A DNA stretch of 64,000 nt from Lantana camara (Eukaryota > Streptophyta > Magnoliopsida > Lamiales > Verbenaceae): NCBI GenBank assembly GCA_037501455.1, contig CM074855.1, positions 30,041,001-30,105,000 of the forward strand, given 5' to 3'. Below are positions 11,354-21,888 of this stretch, piece after piece. The notes under the pieces were generated by a model. The model saw only the letters and a list, made by a program, of their open reading frames with translations. It did no database searches and had not been told where the DNA came from. A program made the translations under genes and the position numbers. The stretch's first letter is position 1, and every line of letters starts with the position of its first letter.

Positions 11354-13557
11354 GTTTACGGTGCACACGAAGATCTCAAGATCCTGAGTTAGTGCCATAC
11401 GATCCGGAAATTGAGAGAACACTGAGTGCTATTAGGAGAAAACGTAAGAAGGAGAAGAAACCGATCACTTTACCGATAGCTGAACCAGACCTACCACCAC
11501 CACCGGCCATAAGAGATTATAACGTGCCGCAGGCTGGAGCAATTCAGACTACCGCTCGTCTCCCAATTGCAGTAAATAACTTTGAAATCAAACCAGCTAT
11601 CATAAACTTGCTGCAAAACAATCCATTTTCAGGATTACCATTGGAGGATCCGACTTCACATCTAGAGTATTTTCTGGAAGTGTGTGATACCTTCAAAATT
11701 CACAACGTCACTACTGATGTTATCCGAGTTATGCTTTTTTCTTTTTCATTTAGGGAACGAGCTAAAGCATGGTTGAGTACTGTCCCAAATGAATCCTTTC
11801 AGACTTAGGCAACATTATCTCAGGCGTTCCTAGCCAAGTTCTTTCCACTTAGCAAAACCACGACGTACAAGAACGATATTCAAGGTTTCAGGCAGTTGGA
11901 TGGAGAGTCTTTCTACGAAGCTTGGGAGAGATTTAAGGATTTGCAGAAGAAGTGTCCACATCACAGGATTCCCAGTTGGTTATTGATTCAGACTTTTTAT
12001 AATGGGATGCCCCCTACTTTTAGAGGAGCGATGGATGCCGAAGCTGGCGGAGCATTCTTAGCAAAATCTGAAGCAGTTGCTACTGAGTTGTTAGATAATA
12101 TGTCACAAAACAATGTTTTTGTGCATGAGAGGAGCCATTCATAACCAGCAAAAGTGCAAGCAGGAGTCATAGAGTTAGATGGCCTAACCGCCATCAATGC
12201 TAAGTTTGAAGCCCTTAACAAGAAATTGGATCAACTTTATGTCAATGCAGTTGGGATATAATCCTAACCAGTTCAGGTAACATGTGAAATTTGTAGTGGT
12301 CCACATGAGTTTAATATGTGTCCTCATACCAACGCAGGACAACAGGTGCAAGAGCAGGTGAATTATGCAAACAACTTCAAACCAGCAAATGATCCCTACT
12401 CAAACACTTACAATCCAGGATGGAAGAACCACCCTCACTTGTCGTGGTCTTATAATCAGAATGTTCAACGACCACCTCAACCTAGGCCACAGTTTTAGCC
12501 TAGGCAGCAATTTCAAACACAACCACCAGCCCCATTTAATGTTGCGCCCCCTCAACAGGAGAAAAAGCAGGGATGGGATGTCGCACTTGAGAAGTTCATA
12601 ACCGTATCTACGGGTCGACATCAGAAGTTAGAAGCTCTATTAGATCAAGTGGTAAATCAGACCAGAACTTAGGAGACTCAGATTGGTCAGATTGCCCAAT
12701 CTCTGAATCTGAGAGGCCCAGGAATGCTACCGAGCCAAACTAAAAACAATCCTAAGGAGCATTGTCAGGCCATATTCGTAGGAAACAATAGAGAGAATGA
12801 AGGTCCGAAAATACTTTCAGGTTCGGATGTTGAGAAAATTGTACTTGAGAAAGTTGAAGAGGAAGATGATTTTAAGAATGAGAACTTAGAGAAAGAAGTG
12901 ATTTCAAGCAAAGAGAAGTCTGAAAACTTCACTACTGTTATACTTATTGAGGAATGCAGTGCTATTATTCAGCATAAGCTTCCCCCGAAACTTAAAGATC
13001 CAGGGAGTTTTTCAATTCCTCTTACTATTGGTTCTTTGTAATTTCACAATATTTTATGTGATTTAGGAGCTAGTGTGAATTTAATCCCGTTATCTACTTG
13101 CAGGAAACTACGAGTAAAGGAGCTTACACCGACTAATATGACACTCCAACTAGCTGACAGATCGGCGAAATATCTGATAGGAATTCTTGAAGATGTTTTG
13201 GTAAAAGTTGGAAGATTTCACATTCCTACTGATTTTGAAGTTCTTGATATTGAGAGCGAGGAGAGGATGCTATTGATCCTTGGAAGACCGTTTTTGGCTA
13301 CGGTTGGAGCATATATAGATGTTCAGAATGGACGGCTCACGTTCAACATAGGAGATGAACGAATGGAGTTTAGGAATTTTTGTTCCATGACACCACCGAC
13401 AATTCCGGATAAGTGTTGCATGATTAAGGTTATAAGTGATACCCTAGACCGAAGGACACTGTTCACGGAGAAAAGGGATGCAGTTGATTGGGAAGGAAAA
13501 CCGAAGTCTCGGAGATCGAGAATGAAGGATGTTTTGGAATTAGATACTTGGAGATAA
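11353..13557 (+). pseudogene. gag-protease of the Athila-like element, broken by nonsense codons only
   Basis: A single frame runs through. Gag comes first (PYDPEIERTLSAIRRKRKK, HLEYFLEVCDTFKIHNV, EAWERFKDLQKKCPHHRIP). A C-X2-C-X3-H-X4-C knuckle follows at about 12283 (CEICSGPHEFNMC). Then comes an acidic linker and an aspartic protease with CDLGASVNLIPLSTC and LLILGRPFLATVGAYIDV, near 13060-13330. In-frame stops lie at 11806, 12142, 12259, 12265, 12496, 12670 and 13039. All can be explained by single substitutions except possibly the pair near 12260, where a local one-base slip is possible. The frame ends at 13557 where pol would normally continue; no RT follows. The protease has Asp-Leu-Gly, not Asp-Thr/Ser-Gly. 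Confidence 0.85.
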
Positions 13558-14061
13558 AGCTCCGGTTTTGTGAGTAACAAGAACGAGGTCACTCCTTGTG
13601 ACTCGTTGCTTGGGGATTGTTAATCCCAATCCGGTTTCCAAAGTCAAGCTAACGACTATAACTAAGAACTAAATTTTTCTTTCTTTTCTTTTTGTTTTTG
13701 TTTCCGTTGTTTTCGTTTCTTTCATCCTCGTTTTTCTCGCGTTAATTGAGTTGTCTCTCTCGTTTGCAGGTCACTCGATGTTTTACTAGGAATCCAAGGT
13801 CTAGATGGTGCAAGGACCGTGATTTGAGCGTTATTGTCAATATTGAGGTCCATTTACTTTGTTCGTATGCATGTGTATGACATTAATTTTTTTTTCATGA
13901 GGAGAATGAATTGTTGATATGAATGGATACATGGGTTTATGTGTTTCGAGAATGGTGCACTATGGTTTGATAATCATATGAGTTAATTTCGGTTAATTGA
14001 CGTGATTGAGCACCATTCATTATGTGTTTGTGTTTTAATTGTGTTTTGGGCGGAACAGCTA
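13558..14061 (+). other. Non-coding interior with an acceptor-like pyrimidine tract
   Basis: No coding sequence was recognised. A long T/C-rich tract (about 13672-13765) ends in CGTTTGCAG|G at 13769, a strong-looking 3' splice site. It could serve a spliced RNA for the downstream ORF, or mark where pol was lost. Confidence 0.4.
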
Positions 14062-14226
14062 GTAACGGGTGTTACACCATTGTAGTTACCTTTTGGTAAC
14101 GCCCGTTAACGAGGTCAGGCATCCCAGGTAATATAGGTAACGGGGGTTACACCCTAGCAATTGTTTTTCAGTAACGCCAGTTAATGGAGACAGGCGTCTG
14201 GGGCAATATAGGTAACGGCCGTTACC
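14062..14226. promoter_or_regulatory. Internal array of GTAAC palindromes ahead of a TATA box
   Basis: Five copies start at 14062, 14095, 14136, 14171 and 14211 (for example GGTAACGGCCGTTACC), about 120 bases before TATAAATA at 14347. The motif and its promoter-proximal placement match the array in this element's own LTR. Confidence 0.55.
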
Positions 14227-14346
14227 CCTTGCAAGAGGAAAATCGGTAACTGGTTCGATTGGGCGAAAATCTGGGTTTAGGAAACACATTTTTAGGGTTA
14301 AATTAATTCTTTTCCTACCCAATTTCGGAATTTTCTCCCCCAAGCC

Positions 14347-14354
14347 TATAAATA
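14347..14354 (+). promoter_or_regulatory. Internal TATA box
   Basis: TATAAATA within CCTATAAATACAC is followed by a C/T-rich leader (ACTCTCTCTCTC near 14452). Together with the palindrome array upstream and the donor at 14482, this looks like a second promoter driving the third ORF. Confidence 0.5.
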
Positions 14355-14481
14355 CACTTGCACCCACTTATTCTACCTTAGAAGAGATTCAATAGTTCCC
14401 ATTGGCCAACCATTATCAATTTGCATGCAAGAAGCTTTTCCACCAAGTTTACACTCTCTCTCTCTTCCCTTGTGAATCAAA

Positions 14482-14912
14482 GTAAGTCAATATCTCCGTT
14501 CTTAGAGTGAATTGTTAGAGTTGTTAGAGCTAATTTTCCCAATCTAAGATTGAAACCTAGGATTGAATTTGCATGTTAGGAATCACTTTGAGATTGAATT
14601 GATCAATTTTGAGAGATTATGCATGCTAGAATTAGGATTAATGCCTTGAATTGAATTTAACTTGAATTGGGTTAAATCTTTGAAGAATCCTAACTTCTAA
14701 GTAATCTTGAGTCCAAATTATGAAGTTGGAGGTAGAGAATTTTGAGTTTGAATTGTAGATTATAAGCTAGTGTGAATTTGAGTTGGGTAGATTGAAGAAC
14801 TTAAGTTATAACTCACACCCTAGGCTTAAGCACACAACGTGTTTGATAAATTGTCCAAGTGAATTGTGATTGATTTCCATGTGCTTTGTCTTGCTATATT
14901 TGTTTGATTTAG
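14482..14912 (+). other. Putative 431 bp intron before the third ORF
   Basis: The donor reads ATCAAA|GTAAGTC at 14482 and the acceptor TTTGATTTAG|GT at 14912, five bases before the ATG at 14918. The interval is T-rich and lacks recognisable coding sequence, as expected of a plant intron. It is read from sequence only. Confidence 0.45.
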
Positions 14913-14917
14913 GTACT

Positions 14918-16159
14918 ATGGGTCGCACCAAGCGCTCTAGAGTCCTGGAGCCCTTCACTACCTCATCCCGATTGGACCATCAACCTTTTGGATTGGTAAA
15001 CATAATGGTTAATGCGTTGGGAAATCCTTTTCAAAGGAATTTGACAAGGAACATTGTGTCTACTGGGGTTTTTAAGGACATGTGGATGGAGAAGTTTGAG
15101 GTTTGGGAAGAAGTGAAAAGATTGTTTGACAACATAGGTTGGTTACCATTCCTTTCTAGGAAGGATATGATGTACGGAGAGATGACGGCCGCTTTCTTCA
15201 CTATAATGAACTTTGATCCGGTGGACAACATCTTGACCTTCACTCTAGATGATATGGAAACTCGAGCATAGAATGTGAGCCGGATAAGAGAGATTCTTTG
15301 TTTCCCAGCTAATGCCACTACTTTTTTGCCTAAATGGAGCGATACTCAGAGAGAGGCGGTATGGAGATCCTTTCCTTTGCGAGAGGGTGTTCCTAGTAAT
15401 TCCCCTCGATGCACACATGACAGCTATCTTGATTCATTGACTTGGGTGGTAGTCCATAGGTATTTAGCCACGGGATTTTGTGCTAGATATGGAAAAAATA
15501 GCCACATTACTGAGATTGAGTTGGGTATAATGTACATGATGAAGGAAGGCATCAAGTTTGATAGTACGGTTGAGTTTCTATGAAAGCTTCAGGAGAGTGC
15601 TGGGAGTGTTATTGGTACAATTTCTCACGGTGCTTTTGTGATGATGTTTGCTAGGGAGATGAATTGGAGACCGCGGGGAGCTTTGCCTGTTGATTTTGGA
15701 TATGATATTGGTCCACAGTACTTGGAGACTGTGGGCTTGGGTATTGCTTGGGAGAGTGGGGAGTTGAAGGATTGGAACTTGCCATGGTGGCCCATTCGGG
15801 ATAGAGACCGTCTTTGGCAGATGTATAGATGGGGTAAGGCCCAGTTTGATGAGCTTTCTGAGAGGAAGAAGTAGCTTTTAGCTTGGATACCTGACAGGCC
15901 AGATGACGAGTTTGGGATTCTTCACAGTGCCACGCTTATTGTTTCTAAGGCCAGCGATGAAGCTCCTGTTACTTTGAGAGGCGTGCGTGCAGAGTTGACA
16001 GGATTGAGGGCTGATTTGACCACCGTAATCGCGAAAGTCGAGGATTTAGTACATTATGTGGATAAGCGATTCGATACATGGGAGGCCAGGTTGGAGGCCA
16101 AGTTTCACGGGTTCTGTGCTCGTGTTGATCAGTATTTTGGAGAACCCCTATCACCCTAA
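14918..16159 (+). pseudogene. Third ORF of the Athila-like element (plant transposon protein / env-like position), three nonsense codons
   Basis: The ATG at 14918 starts MGRTKRSRVLEPF. One frame continues for 413 codons, interrupted only by stops at 15269, 15581 and 15872. The central part (GWLPFLSRKDMMYGEMTAAF and LPKWSDTQREAVWRSF) resembles the plant transposon protein domain often found downstream of pol in Athila-like elements, in the position called env-like. The C-terminal part (about 15974-16150) looks like a coiled coil with repeated Leu/Val spacing. The function of this protein family is not established. Loss by nonsense only, with no frameshift, suggests either youth or decay mainly by deamination. 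Confidence 0.6.
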
Positions 16160-17714
16160 TTTTGTTATTTTGTTTCTTCCCTGATTTCTAAACATTCTTG
16201 CTTCGTTTATTCGTTGTCATGTTTGGATATTTAGCTACACTTAGATTTTTACATATGTTTAAATTCTTGAATTTTGTTTATGCAATGGTGCTCTTCTTTA
16301 CGTGAATTTGTGACTTGTGTGTTGATTGTTGGATGCATGTTGATTGTCAATTGTTTGTGTACTTGATCCGTGTTTTCTAGTCACTTGTTCAGGTTTTGGA
16401 AGCTGTGCTAGCATGGTGCCGGTTCTTCATTTAATCAGGGAGTTTTCTTAAACTTTAATTCTTTTATTTGCATGAGGATTGCAAAGTTTAAGTGTGGGGG
16501 AGGAAAGTGCATGTTCGTTATGAGTTTTATTGAAGATTTGCAAGATTAGATGTAGTTTCACTTGTGATTTTCTAAAAATCGAGTAATTTTGAAAATTTTC
16601 CCTCGTTTTGAACTTTTTCTTTGAAGTTTGATTGTAGAGATTTTGCTAGAATAAGTTAGGCTTTTTGAATTGAGGAAAATTGCATGAGATTTGATGATTT
16701 AGTGTGTTAGTATGCCCTTACATTTTGAGCACTTTTGAACGAGATAATGTACTTTGCTTAGGAAGATGAGTTGATGATTTCCGAATGAGTCTAAGATTTG
16801 ATTAGGATGCATTTTAGTCCTATTGAGGCGAAATTTTGAGTTAATGAAAGATTAAGGAAGTGAAGTAGGCATTCATTGTCGGAGGATTTTAAGCTTTTCT
16901 ATTTAGCCGTTTTTCACTAAATAACGTAATCTTATTGACCCCGCTGAGCCTAATTGTTGTGCAAAGATTTTTGTAGCCACATTATAAGCCAAGGCACAAC
17001 AATGAAATACCTACCTTGATAATTTTTACACCAAGGCTTGCTCGTTTGATTTTTATGGTAATTATCTCTCTTTTGACCCTTTTGATCGTTCTTGTGATTG
17101 AAATTGAGAGGTTATTGTAAAGAGAAAGAAAAAGAATGAGAGAAGTGTGAAAAAGAGTGAAAAAAAAACAAAAAAGAGAAAAGAGCAAAAGAAGAGAAAA
17201 GAAACTTATGCAAAGTGTTGAATTGAGAGTGTGGGATTCCATTGAAGAATGGGGGTGATGTTCGTGTTTAATGGCGGAATTGAAGTGCTTCGTGTTTTGT
17301 ATAGATTGAATGATGTAAGCTTGGTGAGTAGTCACTTGATCCAAATTTCCATAACCTTACCCTAAGCCTACATTACAAGCTCGAAAGACCTGCCGATCCT
17401 AAGTCTTGATTTAATTCCATTAGTGGAGATAGGTGCGAAGAGTGTATTCCGAAGTTGATGATTAGAGCTTAGGAGGCAATTGTGAATTTGTCATTCTAAT
17501 TTTTATACATTGTTTCTTTTGACTCACACACTACACAGGGGTATAATTTTCATACTAAGTTTGAGGATCTTATGCTTATGATTACTTGATTAGATGAGCT
17601 AGACTTGTTTAGGCGAAGGTTTGATGATTGCTTTGAGGCGAAGGTTTGATGAGGATGTGTTTTCTTAATTTTCGTATTTCTCGGGGACGAGCAATATTCA
17701 AGTGTGGGGGATTT
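16160..17714 (+). other. 3' untranslated interior with two polypurine tracts
   Basis: No coding sequence was recognised. TTTAAGTGTGGGGGAGG at about 16488-16504 is nearly the same as the terminal tract CAAGTGTGGGGGATTT at 17700-17714, which abuts the 3' LTR. The first copy could be a second internal plus-strand primer. The rest is T-rich, with short A-rich runs around 17150-17200. Confidence 0.6.
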
Positions 17715-18650
17715 TGTTGTGTGTAGAAATTGCATGATTTTTAGCATTAATTAGATTATATTTTTGGTGCGTTTGATGCGTTTGTGTGTTTATTTTGCTC
17801 CGTTTAGGTGATTTTAGAGTTGGAGTTACAAAAGGGCGAAGCGAAGCGATTTCACGCATTTTTGGAGAAAAATGTGGTAACTCCCGTTACCACTTAGGAG
17901 TACAAAATTAGTAACCCCCATTACTAGCCACAGGAGTGGAGCTTTTGGCGAGAGAAGAGGGGTAACGCCCGTTACCCCAATGCAGAAGGAAAGTGGTAAC
18001 GCCCGTTACTACTAATAAAAACATTACTGCGCTTTCATCAGTAACGGGCGTTAACAACAAATGCACATGGATAGGTAACGCCCGCTACCTTTGGAGGAGA
18101 GCTTTTCTTCCAGGTCAAGACCTAGGGTTTGGAGAGAAGACAAGGAGTTTCAGAGGTTTTCCAGAGAATTCGAGAAGACGAGAGGATTGAACTCTTAGAA
18201 CGATCTTTGGTTTTATTGTTGCTTTAATTTACAAACTAATTCCTTTGAACTTAGTTTTGATTAGTTTTCGTATGTTAGACTCGTTTTTAGATATTGCTGA
18301 ATGTTTAGGCTTTTGTTTTTGAGACTTTGTTACACCTTGAGAGAGGATAATACAAATTTAAGTGACTAGGTTGTAGAATTACACTTGTCAGACGAGTATC
18401 ATATCAGCTATTGATTGTATGATTCATTACTTTTCCCCTGCCTCTTTAGTTTACTGAATTAATTCGTGTGTTTTAGTATTACTTGTGTTTAATTCTACTT
18501 AGTTGTTAATTTCTGTTTTAGTAGATTAATATATACCACAACAATTGTTTTTCGTTAGATCTTTAGATTAGAGAAGGATATAGAGTAGTGATTGATTTCC
18601 CTTCCCTGTGGGTTCGATCCTATTGTGCTACGCTTATGTTAGTGTACACT

Positions 18651-21611
18651 TGCACGACCAGACGGAGGATAGCACATCCCCCGCAATAGGATTCAGAATC
18701 GGTCATGAAAAAGGAAGTCCATGCCCGGATCCGAATCATATCGAACTGGAGACCAACTGACACACTAGGCTAGGCTGATCTAACTTGACAAACTCAGAGT
18801 ACGGAAGCAATTTAAAACGATCATCATCAGATAGCGGAAGCAATTAAATCAACATACCAAACAATTGACAGGCTCAACTAGCATAGATACCTAATCCCGA
18901 ATATCAATTCATAATCCAACATAATAAACAGCATAAGTATCATCATAATATCTATTAACATCCAAGTACTAGCTTACTAACCCAACACGGGTTTGTATCT
19001 AAGTAGAATATAAACATAACCTTCAAGTGTGAAACATAAATACATAACATAAGTAAAGTATGCGACAAATGCATCCTAACACCAACTAGACTGACAAGTG
19101 TGACTCCGAAGACTCACTTCCGCCTAGCTCAAGCCAAAAGGAATCCTGCAAACTAAAAGATAAAATGAGGTGTTAGTCAACTGACCGAGTGAGGGGGCTA
19201 ACGCACACCCACAATATATATATAGAGCACAACACATAACATAAGGGTGGACTCATGAACCGGGACTAGGGTTTTGCACGCCAAAATAATTGGATTACCC
19301 AAAATAGTATAAGTTTGGAAAACCATTTAGAGAAACCTATCCCGTTTCACAAATCCCATACATTCATAACATATGCTCGGCGAGTACGAGCTTCCAACCT
19401 TTACTCCGCATAATCGAACAGGACATAAAGCAGAATCAATCCATCCTCTACTCCAATGATGGAAGAGCCACGCGTTGGCCCTAACCATCAATAACATAAA
19501 GACTCACAAGGGGTAGCGAACCCACAAGTACCCTCCCCGGCTGTACACCGAAGGCTCAAGATATCACGCCTCCCCTATCTCCCTGAGTCGCGCAATGATA
19601 TCTCAAATGGAACTACGCACAGGTATATCCCTGACGGCCCTAACAGTCCCGGGGGCTCCTTACCCAAAGCTCCTCGGATCCACATACATACATACATACA
19701 GATGCCAATATTTCATGGCCAACTCGCTACAGAATCATAACATATCATATTTTCCAAAATGGCTTACATATACCTTCATATTTAATTCCAAAACCAAGGA
19801 TGGTCCACAAGGTCATAATCATATCATATCCAACATACGTCTAATCATATATATAGTATATAGTGGCATGCAAGGATTGAAATCATCATATTAAGGTCGT
19901 AGGTCGCTTAACTATACAAAAATCCTAAACCTCATCTTGTGCAAGTAGAGTCTGAGAGTGTGAAGGGCCAAACACTCTAAACCTCGGGCCCACCAGCACC
20001 ACCAAACTCTGTGACAAGACATACAGAGGCCCAGACTTAAACTCTATATGAACCAAGTAAGACGCACGGCATATCAAGAGATGAATGATATGTAATATGG
20101 AATGAAGTGTACACATAGGTCACGTAGCATAGTTCATATATTCCACCAAATCATGCAATTAACGAAGTATTAAGGTTTAACAAAGCATTTGAAATCATAT
20201 TAAAGCATATAAGTCATAAAGCAATTCAAACGGATCAAGCAAACACGGAAAAGACAAGTGCAAAGTGTAACAGTAGCTCCGGAACGGCCATTCCCATGCA
20301 TAACTAAGCATGGGAACGGTCATTCCCAGAAGCCACCTAGCGAGCATGGGAACGGCCGTTCCCTTCTCAAGGCAAAAATGGGAACGGCCCTTCCCGTTCT
20401 CGTGTGCTGACATCAGCCCTTGGCGGGAAGGGCCGTTCCGGGCACCAAGGCCAAACGGGAACGGCCGTTCCGGCCTCAGATCTGGTGCAGTCTGTGCAGA
20501 AGCTTCACAGCTTCGGGAAGAAGGCAACCATGACCGAAAATGGCCGATTTCACACCATTTAAACCATAAAATTTCCACGAAAATCATATATATTATCACA
20601 TAAATCATGCTTATCATATAAATATCAATTTAGCTCAAGAACAAGGGTGATTTTGGCCAAAACTCATACAACCCATTTTCATGAAAATCAAGCTTCAACC
20701 ATGGCAAGATGCATCCAAACTCACTCCTTATCATACTATCAACAACTATAGCACATATTCAACATGGAGAAACACATATTCATGCTCAAGAACTCAAGGA
20801 TTCATCATTAGAGTCATATTCTTCAAGTTGGGCATAAATCACCATTTTCACAAGACTTCCTCATATAAGCCCATACATTCAATTTCATGCTAAGATTCAT
20901 GGATAGAAATGAAATACACATCAAGGGAAATTCATAGCTTACCTTGGGCCTTGAAATGATGAAGAAACTAGGGAGATATGAGCTCTTGAAGGTGTGGAAT
21001 GGCTTAAGTCTTCATCCTCTCTTGAAGCTTCTCCATGGCTGTCACAATGAGGCTATTTTGAGGTTTGAAGTGAAATGAGAAAGCGGATCTAGGTTAGGGT
21101 TTCAAGATATAATATGAGGCTAGAGGCTTTATTAGGATTTGGGCTCAAATAAATGACTTTCGGCCCAATAGGTCAAATTTAAAAGGTTTAAGGTCTAAAC
21201 GATTTCCGAAAAATATAAAGTAAATTCCATTGGATCCGAATCACTGAATCAAATCCAATGGTGGTGTCGGAATTCAAATTCGAATTTCCCGAGCTCATAT
21301 CGGTCCCAAACGCACCGAAAATTACCTAATTTAAATTAGGCCCAAACTTCTAAAAATTGCAAATAGGCCCAAGTCCTATTTCAATTCAACACCAACAATT
21401 AAATTCAAGTAGCCACGTTTCCCATTAACCCATTACTTCTCAAGTCGCCATGCAAGAATTCATATTTTATATTTTCCATTTTAGCCCATTAAGCCACGTA
21501 TTTAATAAATGTTGGGATTTAAACACATCAAAGGGAATTAAATCATATAAGGGCGTAACGTAATCTCTCTCGTGACGTATACTTGTACGATTTATCGGAC
21601 GGGGCGTCACA
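18651..21611 (-). mobile_element. Solo LTR (~2.96 kb) of a large-LTR element
   Basis: On the minus strand it starts TGTGACGCCCCG (21611) and its far end aligns with the ends of the other large LTRs (GGATGTGCTATCC). The flanks (ACACT and TAACT) are not a clean duplication, and about 15 bases of the host LTR are missing, so the left edge is approximate. In sense order it holds a donor CCCAAG|GTAAGC at 20943/20942, a palindrome array (20281-20473), a hairpin (about 19459-19493) and an acceptor TAGTTTGCAG|G at 19146. The implied intron is 1797 bp. Confidence 0.75.
20281..20473. repeat. Array of six GGGAACGGCCGTTCCC palindromes
   Basis: Near-perfect palindromes start at 20281, 20311, 20348, 20380, 20424 and 20457, spaced about 30-45 bases apart. 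The core AACGGCCGTT is kept in most. They lie just downstream (in sense) of the putative splice donor, as in the other large-LTR families, but with a family-specific sequence. Confidence 0.7.
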
Positions 21612-21643
21612 TAACTTGAGTAAAACTAAACAACAACAGACAT

Positions 21644-21872
21644 CACAGGGGCGGTTGCTCAAGCAAGAGAACCAAGATCGCACCAAAGGACCAAGCACAT
21701 TTGAATGAAGTATCACTTAATCCATGATATAATCAAGAGAGGAGATGTGCAAATTGAAAGGGTCACATCGATAGAGAACATGGCGGATCCACTTACAAAA
21801 GCCCTTAGTCAACAGGCTTTCGAAGGACATCTTCAGAAAATGGGACTTAGATTAGCACCTGAATGGCTTTGA
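21644..21872 (+). pseudogene. copia RNase H, 3' end
   Basis: This continues the frame cut at 9740. Readable blocks include GAVAQAREPRSHQRTKHI, DIIKRGDVQIERVTSIENM and ADPLTKALSQQAFEGH. The latter are the usual C-terminal RNase H and tail motifs of copia polyproteins. It ends with TGA at 21870-21872. One stop (TGA or TAA type) interrupts the middle. Confidence 0.8.
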
Positions 21873-21888
21873 TGGGCAAATGGGAGAT
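21873..21888 (+). other. Polypurine tract of the copia element
   Basis: GGGCAAATGGGAGAT directly precedes the 3' LTR start TGTTAGGAATAG. This is the usual place for the plus-strand primer. Confidence 0.6.

Larger units (their letters stand above)
9740..21638 (+). mobile_element. Athila-like Ty3/gypsy element, non-autonomous, with a solo LTR inside its 3' LTR
   Basis: It is flanked by the 5-base duplication GACAT (9735-9739 and 21639-21643) within copia RNase H. The 5' LTR is 9740-11208. The primer site at 11215 resembles tRNA-Asp use, and the polypurine tract is at 17701-17711. Internal coding capacity is gag-protease (11353-13557) and a third ORF (14918-16159). Reverse transcriptase, RNase H and integrase are absent, so it needed help in trans. 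Removing the 2.96 kb nested solo LTR leaves about 8.9 kb. Confidence 0.9.
17715..21638 (+). repeat. 3' LTR of the Athila-like element, interrupted
   Basis: It begins TGTTGTGTGTAG like the 5' LTR and ends AACAACAACA before the target copy GACAT. It is split by the solo LTR at 18651-21611 and has two deletions relative to the 5' copy. The palindrome array is kept at about 17875-18090. Net LTR sequence is about 963 bp against 1469 bp for the 5' copy. Confidence 0.8.

Noticed and set aside
20195..20617. Open frames across the GGGAACGGCCGTTCCC array
   Set aside because: They are produced by the palindromic repeats and do not resemble any protein.
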